Part shown: positions 1-6,949 of the stretch, piece after piece
Position numbering within the stretch: position 1 is the first letter of the stretch
How the letters are laid out: each line of letters opens with the position of its first letter
NCBI GenBank assembly: GCA_001797845.1
Contig: MGQN01000007.1
Span: forward strand, 3,284-17,856
Length of the DNA: 14,573 nt
Direction: 5' to 3'
Source: Deltaproteobacteria bacterium RBG_16_44_11
GTDB lineage: Bacteria; Desulfobacterota; Syntrophia; Syntrophales; Smithellaceae
Position numbers and translations under genes: made by a program
The notes under the pieces: model-generated
The model's input: only the letters and a program-made list of their open reading frames with translations
The model's database searches: none
Told to the model about the DNA's origin: nothing

Positions 1-830
1 GCATCACGCGCCGATGAGTTAACGCCGTCAATTAATATATATTCAAATGTAAGTAGCCTGCGGCCGGGCATGGGATATTTCCTGCAGGCATCGAGCAAAG
101 CTTTCAACGGGTATTTTTTATTTACCGGCATAAGCTTGTTTCGGGTTATATCATCCGGCGCGTTGAGCGAGACGGCCAGATTAATACAAACGTCCTTTCC
201 CAGCCGGACAATTTGCGGAGCTAATCCACAGGAGGAAACAGTAATTTTTCTATTGGAGATACCCAGGCCAAAATCGTCAGTTAAAATATTTATCGATTTG
301 AGCGTATTTTCATAATTAGCTAGGGGTTCACCCATGCCCATCATCACTATATTTTTGATGTTGGGACCTTCCGGCGTTTCATGCCTCAAAGTTATGAGCT
401 GGCCTGTTATTTCCGAAGGTAGTAAATTTCTTTTTAATCCCTGGCGCGCAGTAAGGCAGAATTTACAATCCATCGCGCATCCGGCCTGAGTAGAAATACA
501 AATAGTCCAATGGCTTTTGCCGGGGATTAAAACACTTTCGATAAAATGCCCGTCTTCAAGACGCAAAAGAGCTTTTTTAGTTCCATCCGTGGATGTTTGA
601 ATTTTTACGATTTGCGGACGGCTGATGCGGGCAAGTTCAGAGAGCTTGGTGCGGAAATCGCGCGAGAGGGTAGTCATGTCATCAAAAGAAACACTGCCTT
701 TTTGATGAAGCCATTTCATAATTTGGCGCGCGCGAAATTTTTCTTTTCCCGAAGAGGAAATAAATTTTTCCATTTCCTCCAGCGTGAAATCAAGTAAATT
801 GGGAAGCGAATGGGCAAAACGATTAATCAT
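1..830 (-). CDS. rlmN: 23S rRNA (adenine(2503)-C(2))-methyltransferase RlmN, 3' end beyond window
   Basis: This radical-SAM enzyme methylates C2 of A2503 in 23S rRNA and, in many bacteria, A37 of some tRNAs. The first 276 codons are present; family members have about 345-390 residues, so the C-terminal part lies off the left edge. The radical-SAM CX3CX2C motif is seen as Cys118, Cys122 and Cys125 in GCAMDCKFC. Cys111 in WTICIST matches the cysteine that assists protein-adduct resolution in E. coli RlmN. A GMGEP motif (about residues 165-169) and the family stretch EYILIDGVN (about 263-271) also fit. The second catalytic cysteine near the C-terminus is outside the window. The ATG at 828-830 overlaps the end of the isocitrate dehydrogenase gene by 8 bases, with AAGAAG just upstream, suggesting translational coupling. 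The gene is last in the visible minus-strand cluster. Confidence 0.95.
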   Translation of the reverse strand, partial: MINRFAHSLPNLLDFTLEEMEKFISSSGKEKFRARQIMKWLHQKGSVSFDDMTTLSRDFRTKLSELARISRPQIVKIQTSTDGTKKALLRLEDGHFIESVLIPGKSHWTICISTQAGCAMDCKFCLTARQGLKRNLLPSEITGQLITLRHETPEGPNIKNIVMMGMGEPLANYENTLKSINILTDDFGLGISNRKITVSSCGLAPQIVRLGKDVCINLAVSLNAPDDITRNKLMPVNKKYPLKALLDACRKYPMPGRRLLTFEYILIDGVNSSARD

Positions 831-2046
831 GGAGCTTCTTATGCAGTGTTTTGGCGATGGCGTCGATAAACTTTTCCGTGTTGACTTTTTTATTAGAAGA
901 TTTTTTATCGGCAAGGACGAGCAAATCACCGGTCATTGTTCCGCCTTCCACGGTGGCAGTAGCCGCTTCTTCGAGCATATGTGCAAATTTGACCAATTCC
1001 GGCGTGCCGTCTAGTTCTCCTCGTTTGCGCAGGCCGCCGCTCCAGGCGAAAATCAGCGCCATCGAATTGCTGGAAGTCTCTTCACCTTTTAAATGTTTGT
1101 AGTAATGTTTTTGCACCGTGCCGTGTGCGGCCTCAAATTCAAACCAGCCATGGGGTGAAACCAGTACGGAAGTCATCATGGCCAGCGAACCGCAGGCGGA
1201 AGCGATCATATCCGACATGACATCGCCATCATAGTTTTTCAGCGCCCAGAGCATGCCGCCTTCGCTTTTCATAATGCGTGCTACGGCATCGTCAATGAGA
1301 GTGAAAAAATATTCGATCCCCGCTTTCTTGAATTTTTCTTTCCAGTTTATTTCAAATTCATGGTCGAATATTTCGCGAAAACCGGTATCGTAAATTTTAG
1401 ATATCGTATCTTTAGTCGAAAACCATACATCTATCTTTTCACCAAGCGCGTAAGTAAAACAGGCCTGAGCGAAACTCAAAATTGATTGATTAATGTTATG
1501 ATTTACTTGGATAATTCCCGCCGAGGGAAAATCCTTCACCAGTGTATTTTTTGCTTTGCCTGTATCTTTCGGGGTAAAAACAATTTCCAGCTTTCCCGCC
1601 GCTGGAACATTCATTTCAAAGTTATTGTAAACATCGCCGTAGGCGTGACGGCCGATGGTGATAGGTTTTTTCCATGAAGAGACCGCGGGTTTGATATTGT
1701 TGACTAAAATCGGCTTCCGAAAAACAGTGCCGTCGAGCATGGCGCGAATAGTGCCGTTGGGACTCTTCCACGCTTTTTTCAGTTTGTATTCCCTTACCCT
1801 ATCTTCGTTAGGTGTGATGGTGGCGCATTTGATGCCGACGCCGTATTTCTGAATGGCGCGCGCGGCATCAACGGTTACCTGATCGTCCGTGTCGTCGCGG
1901 TGTTTAACGTGCAGATCGTAATAGTCGATATTCATATCCAGATAAGGAAGAAGCAGTTTTTCCTTCACCATTTGCCACATGACACGGGTCATTTCATCTC
2001 CATCCATTTCGACAAGAGGAGTTTTTACTTTGATCTTTTTTGCCAT
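823..2046 (-). CDS. icd: Isocitrate dehydrogenase (NADP+), eukaryotic-like type
   Basis: This enzyme oxidatively decarboxylates isocitrate to 2-oxoglutarate with NADP+ in the cytoplasm. The 407 residues match the homodimeric eukaryotic-like IDH subfamily (human IDH1/IDH2 type, about 410 residues), not the E. coli Icd subfamily. Substrate-binding SPNGTIR lies at residues 95-101, with Arg110 and Arg133 (IGRHAYGD), catalytic Tyr140 and Lys212, and metal-binding Asp252, Asp275 and Asp279. The cofactor loop reads GTVQKHY: Lys313 and His314 take the places of human Arg314 and His315, which contact the NADP 2'-phosphate, so NADP preference is inferred. A GGAG lies 10 bases before the ATG. The gene follows aconitase by 23 bases and overlaps rlmN by 8 bases, so it is probably in the same operon. 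The product could feed glutamate synthesis or an oxidative TCA branch; the sequence cannot decide which. Confidence 0.95.
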   Translation of the reverse strand: MAKKIKVKTPLVEMDGDEMTRVMWQMVKEKLLLPYLDMNIDYYDLHVKHRDDTDDQVTVDAARAIQKYGVGIKCATITPNEDRVREYKLKKAWKSPNGTIRAMLDGTVFRKPILVNNIKPAVSSWKKPITIGRHAYGDVYNNFEMNVPAAGKLEIVFTPKDTGKAKNTLVKDFPSAGIIQVNHNINQSILSFAQACFTYALGEKIDVWFSTKDTISKIYDTGFREIFDHEFEINWKEKFKKAGIEYFFTLIDDAVARIMKSEGGMLWALKNYDGDVMSDMIASACGSLAMMTSVLVSPHGWFEFEAAHGTVQKHYYKHLKGEETSSNSMALIFAWSGGLRKRGELDGTPELVKFAHMLEEAATATVEGGTMTGDLLVLADKKSSNKKVNTEKFIDAIAKTLHKKLHD

Positions 2047-2069
2047 ATATACAAATTGCTCCGTATGGT

Positions 2070-4016
2070 TTATTTGTCCTGGGTTGCTCTGCCACGAATA
2101 TTTAACGCTCCGCCGGCTAAAATAATTTCTTTTTGCCTGGCGGATAGAGAGCAGGAAACATGAAAAGAATAACCCCGTGTTTTATTTCTTATCGGCAGAT
2201 TTCCACCTGCGGCAATTATTTTTCGAACATCGGTGATCTCCAATTCATCCTGCTGTTCGATTTTGCCGTAATCATTTTCACTGAGAAAAGTCATCGGCAG
2301 TATGCCGAAGTTAATTAAATTGGCGGCGTGAATTCTTTCGAATGACTTGGCGATGACCGCACGCACGCCCAGATACATGGGGCATATCGCGGCGTGTTCG
2401 CGAGAAGAGCCTTGACCGTAAGATAAACCAGCCACAATGATATTAAATTTTCCTGCTTCCTTTACTGTTTTCGCGCGCTGGGCAAAGGAGGCATCCACGT
2501 TTTCAAAAACAAACTCCGAATATTTGGGAATGTTGGAGCGGTATTTCATGCGTGCTCCGGCGGGAATGATATGGTCGGTCGTAATCTTATCGCCGACTTT
2601 TATTGTCACCTGCGCTTGAATAATTTCCGGAAGCGGCGAATTTTTAGGCGGGGGGCCGATGTTGGGGCCGCGATAAACCTCTCTAACAGCTTTTTTCTTG
2701 TCTGGCCGGATTATCATAGCGTCGTCAATTAAAAACTTTTCAGGTATTTTAACTTTAGGGTAAACGATTTTCAAATCACGCGGGTCGGTGAATTTACCCG
2801 TGATCAGTGCCGCCGCGGCTGTTTCGGGGCTTACCAGATAGACATCGGCATCCATTGTTCCTGAGCGCCCCAAAAAATTACGGTTGGATGTACGCAGTGA
2901 TACGGCTTCTGATTGCGGGCTTTGGCTGTTGCCGATGCAAAAACCGCAGGCGTTTTCCATCAACCGCGCGCCGGAAGCAATTAAATCGGTTAAATAGCCG
3001 TCACGGGCGATATTTTCCAATACCTGCTTCGAGCCCGGAGCTAAAATAAAACTAACTTCGGGGTGAACAACTTTACCTTTTAAAATTTTTGCCACGGTGA
3101 CCAAATCTTTGTAAGAAGAATTTGTGCAGCTGCCCAGGCAGACCTGATTCACGGGAATATTTTTCATGCTTTTGACCGTGGCGATGTTATCCGGGCTGTG
3201 GGGTTTGGCGGTCAGCGGTTCAATCTTGGATAAGTCGATATCCACTACTTTAGCGTAATTCGCGTCTTTGTCGGCTTTAAGTTCTGCATAATCAGCTTTT
3301 CTTTTTTGAGAGTGCAGAAAGGCAAGAGTCATTTCATCGCTGGGGAAAATAGAAGTAGTCACGCCGCATTCCGCCCCCATGTTCGTTATCGTGGCGCGCT
3401 CCGGCACGCTAAGAGTAGCAACTCCCCCTCCTCCATATTCGAATACCGTGCCGACATTTCCCTTGGTGGTAAAGATTTCCAGCACTTTGAGGATGACATC
3501 CTTGGCGGAAACCCATGGTTTAAGTCTGCCGGTGAGATTAATTTTAACAACTTTCGGGTAAAGCAGATAAAAGGGTTCTCCCGCCATAGCCAGCGCGACA
3601 TCAAGCCCTCCCGCGCCGATAGCCAGCATGCCCAACGCCCCGCAGGTAGGCGTATGGCTGTCCGAGCCGATAAGCGTTTTAGCAGGTTTCCCGAATCTTT
3701 CCAAATGGACTTGATGGCAAATTCCGTTTCCCGCGCGCGAAAGAACAATGCCGTATTTCTGCGCCACTGATTGCAAATAACGATGATCGTCGGCGTTTTC
3801 AAAACCGACCTGAATAGTATTATGATCAATGTAGCTGACGGACAGTTCCGTTTTTACTTTGGGCGCGTTCATGGCTTCGAATTGCAGATAAGCCATGGTG
3901 CCGGTCGCGTCCTGGGTGAGTGTTTGATCAACACGAATGCCGATTTCTTCGCCGGGTACCTGATTACCGGAAATCAAATGGCGCGCGAGAATTTTTTCAA
4001 CTATATTTTTCCCCAT
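2070..4016 (-). CDS. Aconitate hydratase, Aquifex-type (short, single-chain)
   Basis: Aconitase interconverts citrate and isocitrate through cis-aconitate using a [4Fe-4S] cluster. The 648-residue chain is shorter than AcnA or AcnB (about 850-900) and fits the 'Aquifex type' aconitase family, which fuses a LeuC-like large domain (about 1-430) to a LeuD-like swivel domain (about 465-645). Cluster ligands are Cys297 in GSCTNSSYKD and Cys357/Cys360 in ACGFCIGNS. The active-site segments QDATG, GSDSHTPTCG and, in the swivel domain, YGQGSSREHAA are all present. The chosen ATG has AAGGA 7 bases upstream. An in-frame TTG one codon earlier (4017-4019) is possible but sits too close to that site. The OmpA-like gene ends at 4020 immediately upstream and isocitrate dehydrogenase follows 23 bases downstream, so the two consecutive TCA enzymes are probably co-transcribed. 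Isopropylmalate isomerase or homoaconitase is less likely, because those are usually two separate subunits. Confidence 0.93.
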   Translation of the reverse strand: MGKNIVEKILARHLISGNQVPGEEIGIRVDQTLTQDATGTMAYLQFEAMNAPKVKTELSVSYIDHNTIQVGFENADDHRYLQSVAQKYGIVLSRAGNGICHQVHLERFGKPAKTLIGSDSHTPTCGALGMLAIGAGGLDVALAMAGEPFYLLYPKVVKINLTGRLKPWVSAKDVILKVLEIFTTKGNVGTVFEYGGGGVATLSVPERATITNMGAECGVTTSIFPSDEMTLAFLHSQKRKADYAELKADKDANYAKVVDIDLSKIEPLTAKPHSPDNIATVKSMKNIPVNQVCLGSCTNSSYKDLVTVAKILKGKVVHPEVSFILAPGSKQVLENIARDGYLTDLIASGARLMENACGFCIGNSQSPQSEAVSLRTSNRNFLGRSGTMDADVYLVSPETAAAALITGKFTDPRDLKIVYPKVKIPEKFLIDDAMIIRPDKKKAVREVYRGPNIGPPPKNSPLPEIIQAQVTIKVGDKITTDHIIPAGARMKYRSNIPKYSEFVFENVDASFAQRAKTVKEAGKFNIIVAGLSYGQGSSREHAAICPMYLGVRAVIAKSFERIHAANLINFGILPMTFLSENDYGKIEQQDELEITDVRKIIAAGGNLPIRNKTRGYSFHVSCSLSARQKEIILAGGALNIRGRATQDK

Positions 4017-4019
4017 CAA

Positions 4020-4700
4020 CTATTCCTTGGGCAGAAGAATGATCGCAATTCGGCGATTTTTCGCCCGGCCTTCGGGAGTCGCATTATCGGCAATAGGCTG
4101 ATATTCGCCAAAAGCCGTCGCGGAAAGAATTTTTGGATCGATGCCTTGCTCCTGCAAATATTTAGTTACATTAATGGCGCGCGCGTAGGAGAGATCCCAG
4201 TTGGTCGGATATTTTTGGGCCAGTCTGCCGATTATTTTTACATTGTCTGTGTGTCCTTCAACACGGATATTTTTATCCTTCACATTTTTTAAAATATCCA
4301 CGACTCTTTTAAGCACCGCGAGGCCTTCTTCTTTTACTGTCGCTTCGCCGGAGTCAAATAGTATTTTATCCACCACATCCATGGTGAGCTTGCCTTTTAG
4401 CTCTGTAATAGTAATTTGCCCTTTGGCGATTTCCCCCTTCATTTCCTGAAGCAATTCTTTATAAGTATTGCTGGCCGCTTCGACTTCTTTTGATTTTTTT
4501 TCTAATTTAGTCGTGCTTTCCTTAAGCGCTACATTCTCATCCGCAAGAGATTTATTTCTTTCTTTTTGGGCGGTCAGTTCTTTAGCTAAGTTATCGGCTT
4601 CTTCCGATTTTTTAATATATTTACCTTCTGAAACCAGGCAACCGCTGAAAAATAGCGCCATAATTAAAATAGAAGCAAAAACAAAAAACGTTCTTTTCAT
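4020..4700 (-). CDS. OmpA-family outer-membrane lipoprotein with coiled coil
   Basis: This is a predicted lipoprotein that tethers the outer membrane to peptidoglycan. Residues 1-20 form a lipoprotein signal (MKR, hydrophobic core, FFSG) followed by the lipid-modified Cys21. Leu at +2 favours outer-membrane sorting by the E. coli rule. Residues 31-105 are rich in Lys, Glu, Ala and Leu and look like a coiled coil. Residues 106-226 are an OmpA/MotB C-terminal domain: the FDSGEA strand, RVEGHTDN (Asp152) and NRRIAI near the end are the peptidoglycan-binding positions of the family. The stretch NVKIIGRLAQKYPTNWDLSYARA is split here only for description: it begins NVKIIG and ends NWDLSYARA, and resembles the MotB-like branch more than Pal. 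AGGAGG lies 8 bases before the ATG. It is the first gene of the minus-strand cluster and ends 3 bases before the aconitase ATG, so it is probably co-transcribed; no functional link to aconitase is evident. Confidence 0.88.
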   Translation of the reverse strand: MKRTFFVFASILIMALFFSGCLVSEGKYIKKSEEADNLAKELTAQKERNKSLADENVALKESTTKLEKKSKEVEAASNTYKELLQEMKGEIAKGQITITELKGKLTMDVVDKILFDSGEATVKEEGLAVLKRVVDILKNVKDKNIRVEGHTDNVKIIGRLAQKYPTNWDLSYARAINVTKYLQEQGIDPKILSATAFGEYQPIADNATPEGRAKNRRIAIILLPKE

Positions 4701-4783
4701 ATACTTTCCTCCTTATCTATTCAGGATAAATAACCTGTCTATCTAAACGTGACACAAAAATAAATTAAACAAATATGCTTGAA

Positions 4784-4812
4784 TTTATATAATAAAGTTT
4801 GTGGATAATCAA
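4784..4812 (-). promoter_or_regulatory. Candidate sigma-70-type promoter of the OmpA-lipoprotein/aconitase operon
   Basis: On the minus strand TTGATT (4812-4807) and TATAAA (4789-4784) are separated by 17 bases in an A+T-rich stretch about 85 bases before the lipoprotein ATG. Matches are four of six and five of six to the sigma-70 consensus. A+T-rich DNA gives such matches by chance, so this is only a candidate. Confidence 0.3.
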
Positions 4813-4836
4813 CTGGCAAAAACCTTCAAGTAAAAT

Positions 4837-4868
4837 AAAAAAAGGCTGATCGTTGGCAAGCTCTTTTT
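4837..4868 (-). terminator. Possible weak rho-independent terminator after the NlpC/P60 gene
   Basis: Read on the minus strand, 26-57 bases after the NlpC/P60 stop codon, AAAAAG-A-GCT pairs with AGC-CTTTTT around an 11-base loop, and the run of T continues past the stem. The stem is short, mostly A-T and has a bulge, so the call is tentative. It sits where a terminator would be expected, between the hydrolase gene and the OmpA-lipoprotein operon. Confidence 0.35.
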
Positions 4869-4894
4869 GTGGAAAATATTTCTATGGCGCGGAT

Positions 4895-5818
4895 TTAAAC
4901 GCCATCCTCTTCCAAGCCTTTTATACGGACAGCACGCTGAAATCTTTTTTGGAAATAGGGAGTATCCATGCTGTCGATACGGATGGTCTTCCTTGTAGAG
5001 GAGGCGTGGACAAATTTGTTATTACCGATGTAAATTCCCACATGACCTAAAGACCTGCGTGTATGAAAGAAAACGAGGTCGCCTTCCACCAATTCTTCGC
5101 GGTCGACGCTTACACCTATTTGGGATTGCGCGCGCGCGTTGCGCGGCAGCTCAATATCGAAAATTGAATAAATCTTGCGGACGAAAGCGGAGCAGTCAAT
5201 TCCCTTAAGGCTGGAACCACCTAAGCGGTATGGCGCGCCCAAAAAGCCGGTAGCCACCTTAACGAATAAGTGCCTTTCGTCCGGGTTACGCCATTTTCCC
5301 AGTAGTTCTTCATGATAGCGTTTTTGATTTTCGAATTTGGCCATGTTTGCTGTTTCATCGCTACCTTCATCTTCTTCATCGATGAATTTATCTTCCGATA
5401 AGTTTGTTGACTTTACCAGAATTAGTTTTTTACCGATGCGTAAACTCTTCGCGTGAACCTTGTTAAGAGCCATTATTTGCTTTGCGGGAACTCCCGTTTT
5501 TTGGGCGATTGCCGATAGAGTATCCCCGCGTTTAACCGTGTAATAAACAGCAGGTTTGGATTTCGATTTAGACGCCCCAACGGATGATATAGCGTTTTTT
5601 TCGGGAACGGTTAGAACCTGGTTTGCCTGAAGAATGGTTTTCGTAAGATTGTTGGCTTCTTTAATTTCATTGACACTGACGCCGAATTGTCTGGAAATAC
5701 TTTTTAAGCTGTCGCCGGCCTTTACCGTGTATTGTGCCGCCGATGAACTATGAACAAAACATAATGACAAAAACAGGACGATAAGTCCCATAAATACAAA
5801 AATCTGCAATATCCTCAT
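4895..5818 (-). CDS. Secreted peptidoglycan hydrolase: two LysM domains plus NlpC/P60 endopeptidase
   Basis: This is a predicted exported cell-wall endopeptidase that cuts peptide stems (typically gamma-D-Glu to diamino acid bonds). From the ATG at 5816-5818 the 307 residues begin with a signal peptide (about 1-28, hydrophobic 5-22, SSAA before the mature QYTVKAGD). LysM repeats occupy about 29-72 and 92-135 (YTVKAGDSL and YTVKRGDTL). A linker with an acidic patch (about 141-155) follows, then an NlpC/P60 domain (about 184-300). The catalytic residues are Cys209 (GIDCSAF), His259 (LGHVGIYIG) and His271 (FVHASS). This start is preferred because AGGAGG lies 6 bases upstream and the signal peptide begins there; the frame stays open 17 codons further upstream, but those residues are not signal-like. 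It is divergent from mtgA, another peptidoglycan gene. Confidence 0.92.
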   Translation of the reverse strand: MRILQIFVFMGLIVLFLSLCFVHSSSAAQYTVKAGDSLKSISRQFGVSVNEIKEANNLTKTILQANQVLTVPEKNAISSVGASKSKSKPAVYYTVKRGDTLSAIAQKTGVPAKQIMALNKVHAKSLRIGKKLILVKSTNLSEDKFIDEEDEGSDETANMAKFENQKRYHEELLGKWRNPDERHLFVKVATGFLGAPYRLGGSSLKGIDCSAFVRKIYSIFDIELPRNARAQSQIGVSVDREELVEGDLVFFHTRRSLGHVGIYIGNNKFVHASSTRKTIRIDSMDTPYFQKRFQRAVRIKGLEEDGV

Positions 5819-5883
5819 TAAATACCTCCTGATTTGGCGCGCCGTTACTTCTTTGCTAAAGGCAGACAAATATATGCATATGT

Positions 5884-5912
5884 TTTATAAGTGCCGGATT
5901 GTATGGGGGTAA
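5884..5912 (-). promoter_or_regulatory. Candidate promoter for the LysM-NlpC/P60 gene
   Basis: On the minus strand TTACCC (5912-5907) and TATAAA (5889-5884) are 17 bases apart, about 65 bases before the ATG at 5818. The -35 match is poor and the -10 match good. The rest of the 271-base divergent gap (5819-6089) shows no other clear element, and I find no convincing promoter for mtgA on the plus strand. Confidence 0.25.
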
Positions 5913-6089
5913 TTTACTGCGAAGAGAAAGAAAAATATTTGCCGACAACGCGCCTCTAATTTGGGAGCTGTTCTTTACTAAAAAGAATATTATCTGTCAA
6001 ATATATTTTGCAATCTGCTTTAAAAGGGTATAGGAAACGACACGGAAAAATTAGATTGTGAACCTATAAGGCTTACGGCAAGTATAATT

Positions 6090-6839
6090 ATGAAACGTTG
6101 GGAAAAAATACTTTCAATAATATTGATATTAATCGCGGCCGCTTTTATTATTGATATCGGCCGTTACTTTTTTTATCCTAATGTGGCTTATTTAAAAAGA
6201 CACAATCCCGGGAACACCGCTTTTATGGAATATCGGGAAGAAACGTGGCGGCAAAAAAAGGTAAAAAGGAAGATTATAAGAACCTGGGTGCCGATTTCTC
6301 AAATATCCCCTTATGTGGTGAAAGCGGTAATTATCGCGGAAGATCATAAATTCTGGTCGCATGAAGGGTTTGATTTTGAAGCTATGCAAAAGGCGATGGA
6401 AAAAAATATTCAGCAGAATAAAATGAAAGTTGGCGGCAGTACGATTTCCCAGCAACTGGCGAAAAATTTATATCTTTCCCCGGATAAAGACCCGATTAGA
6501 AAAATCAAAGAAGCGATACTTACCTGGCGGATAGAAAATCAACTAAGCAAAAGAAGAATTCTCGAACTTTACTTGAATGTGGCCGAATGGGGTGATGGAG
6601 TATTCGGCATTGAAGCGGCGGCGCATAATCATTATGGTAAATCCGCCGCTCAATTGAATGCCCGGCAGGCGGCAATGTTGGCGGTTCTTCTGCCCAATCC
6701 CCGCCGTTATAAATTGAATGGCGCGTCAAGATATGTGGAAAATCAGGCGGAGAGGATATATCAAATTATGGTGCGTCAGGGCATCGTTATTCAGGAGTAT
6801 GACGATGTGATGAGAGAAAAAAACGGTTATATGCCCTAG
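6090..6839 (+). CDS. mtgA: Monofunctional biosynthetic peptidoglycan transglycosylase
   Basis: This inner-membrane enzyme polymerises lipid II into glycan strands (GT51 family). Its 249 residues are the usual MtgA length. There is a single N-terminal membrane anchor (about 7-29), no penicillin-binding transpeptidase domain, and the GT51 motifs in order: catalytic Glu84 within EDHKFWSHEGFDF, GGSTISQQLAKNLYLS (about 115-130), RKIKEAILTWRIE (about 137-149), RRILELYLNVAEWG (about 155-168) and a proline-rich LLPNPRRY (about 200-207). The Shine-Dalgarno signal is weak: only GGC/AAG-type sequence precedes the ATG. However, the chosen ATG gives the expected cytoplasmic stub and membrane anchor. It stands alone on the plus strand, divergent from a LysM-NlpC/P60 hydrolase, so synthesis and remodelling of the wall sit side by side. 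Confidence 0.95.
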   Translation: MKRWEKILSIILILIAAAFIIDIGRYFFYPNVAYLKRHNPGNTAFMEYREETWRQKKVKRKIIRTWVPISQISPYVVKAVIIAEDHKFWSHEGFDFEAMQKAMEKNIQQNKMKVGGSTISQQLAKNLYLSPDKDPIRKIKEAILTWRIENQLSKRRILELYLNVAEWGDGVFGIEAAAHNHYGKSAAQLNARQAAMLAVLLPNPRRYKLNGASRYVENQAERIYQIMVRQGIVIQEYDDVMREKNGYMP

Positions 6840-6880
6840 CAAGAGATTTATGGCAGAAATTTGCTGATGGAATAGCAAAT

Positions 6881-6924
6881 AAAGAGCCGGATAACAGCAT
6901 TGCTGCTGCCTTCCGGCTTTTATT
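6881..6924. terminator. Bidirectional rho-independent terminator between mtgA and the thiolase gene
   Basis: AGCCGGA (6885-6891) pairs perfectly with TCCGGCT (6912-6918). The 20-base loop can fold further through CAGC/GCTG pairing. T-rich sequence follows on the plus strand (CTTTTATTTA), and A-rich sequence precedes the stem, giving T-rich sequence on the minus strand. It lies 45 bases after the mtgA stop and 26 bases beyond the thiolase stop, placed to end both convergent genes. Confidence 0.75.
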
Positions 6925-6949
6925 TAGATAGCTGAAATGCGAATTAAGT

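Noticed and set aside
3306..3829. Long open frames on both strands inside the aconitase gene
   Set aside because: They overlap a well-conserved aconitase coding sequence and show no recognisable domain; they are shadows of its codon pattern.
5819..5869. Extension of the LysM-NlpC/P60 frame by 17 codons upstream
   Set aside because: AGGAGG and a proper signal peptide place the start at 5818; the extra residues would mask the export signal.
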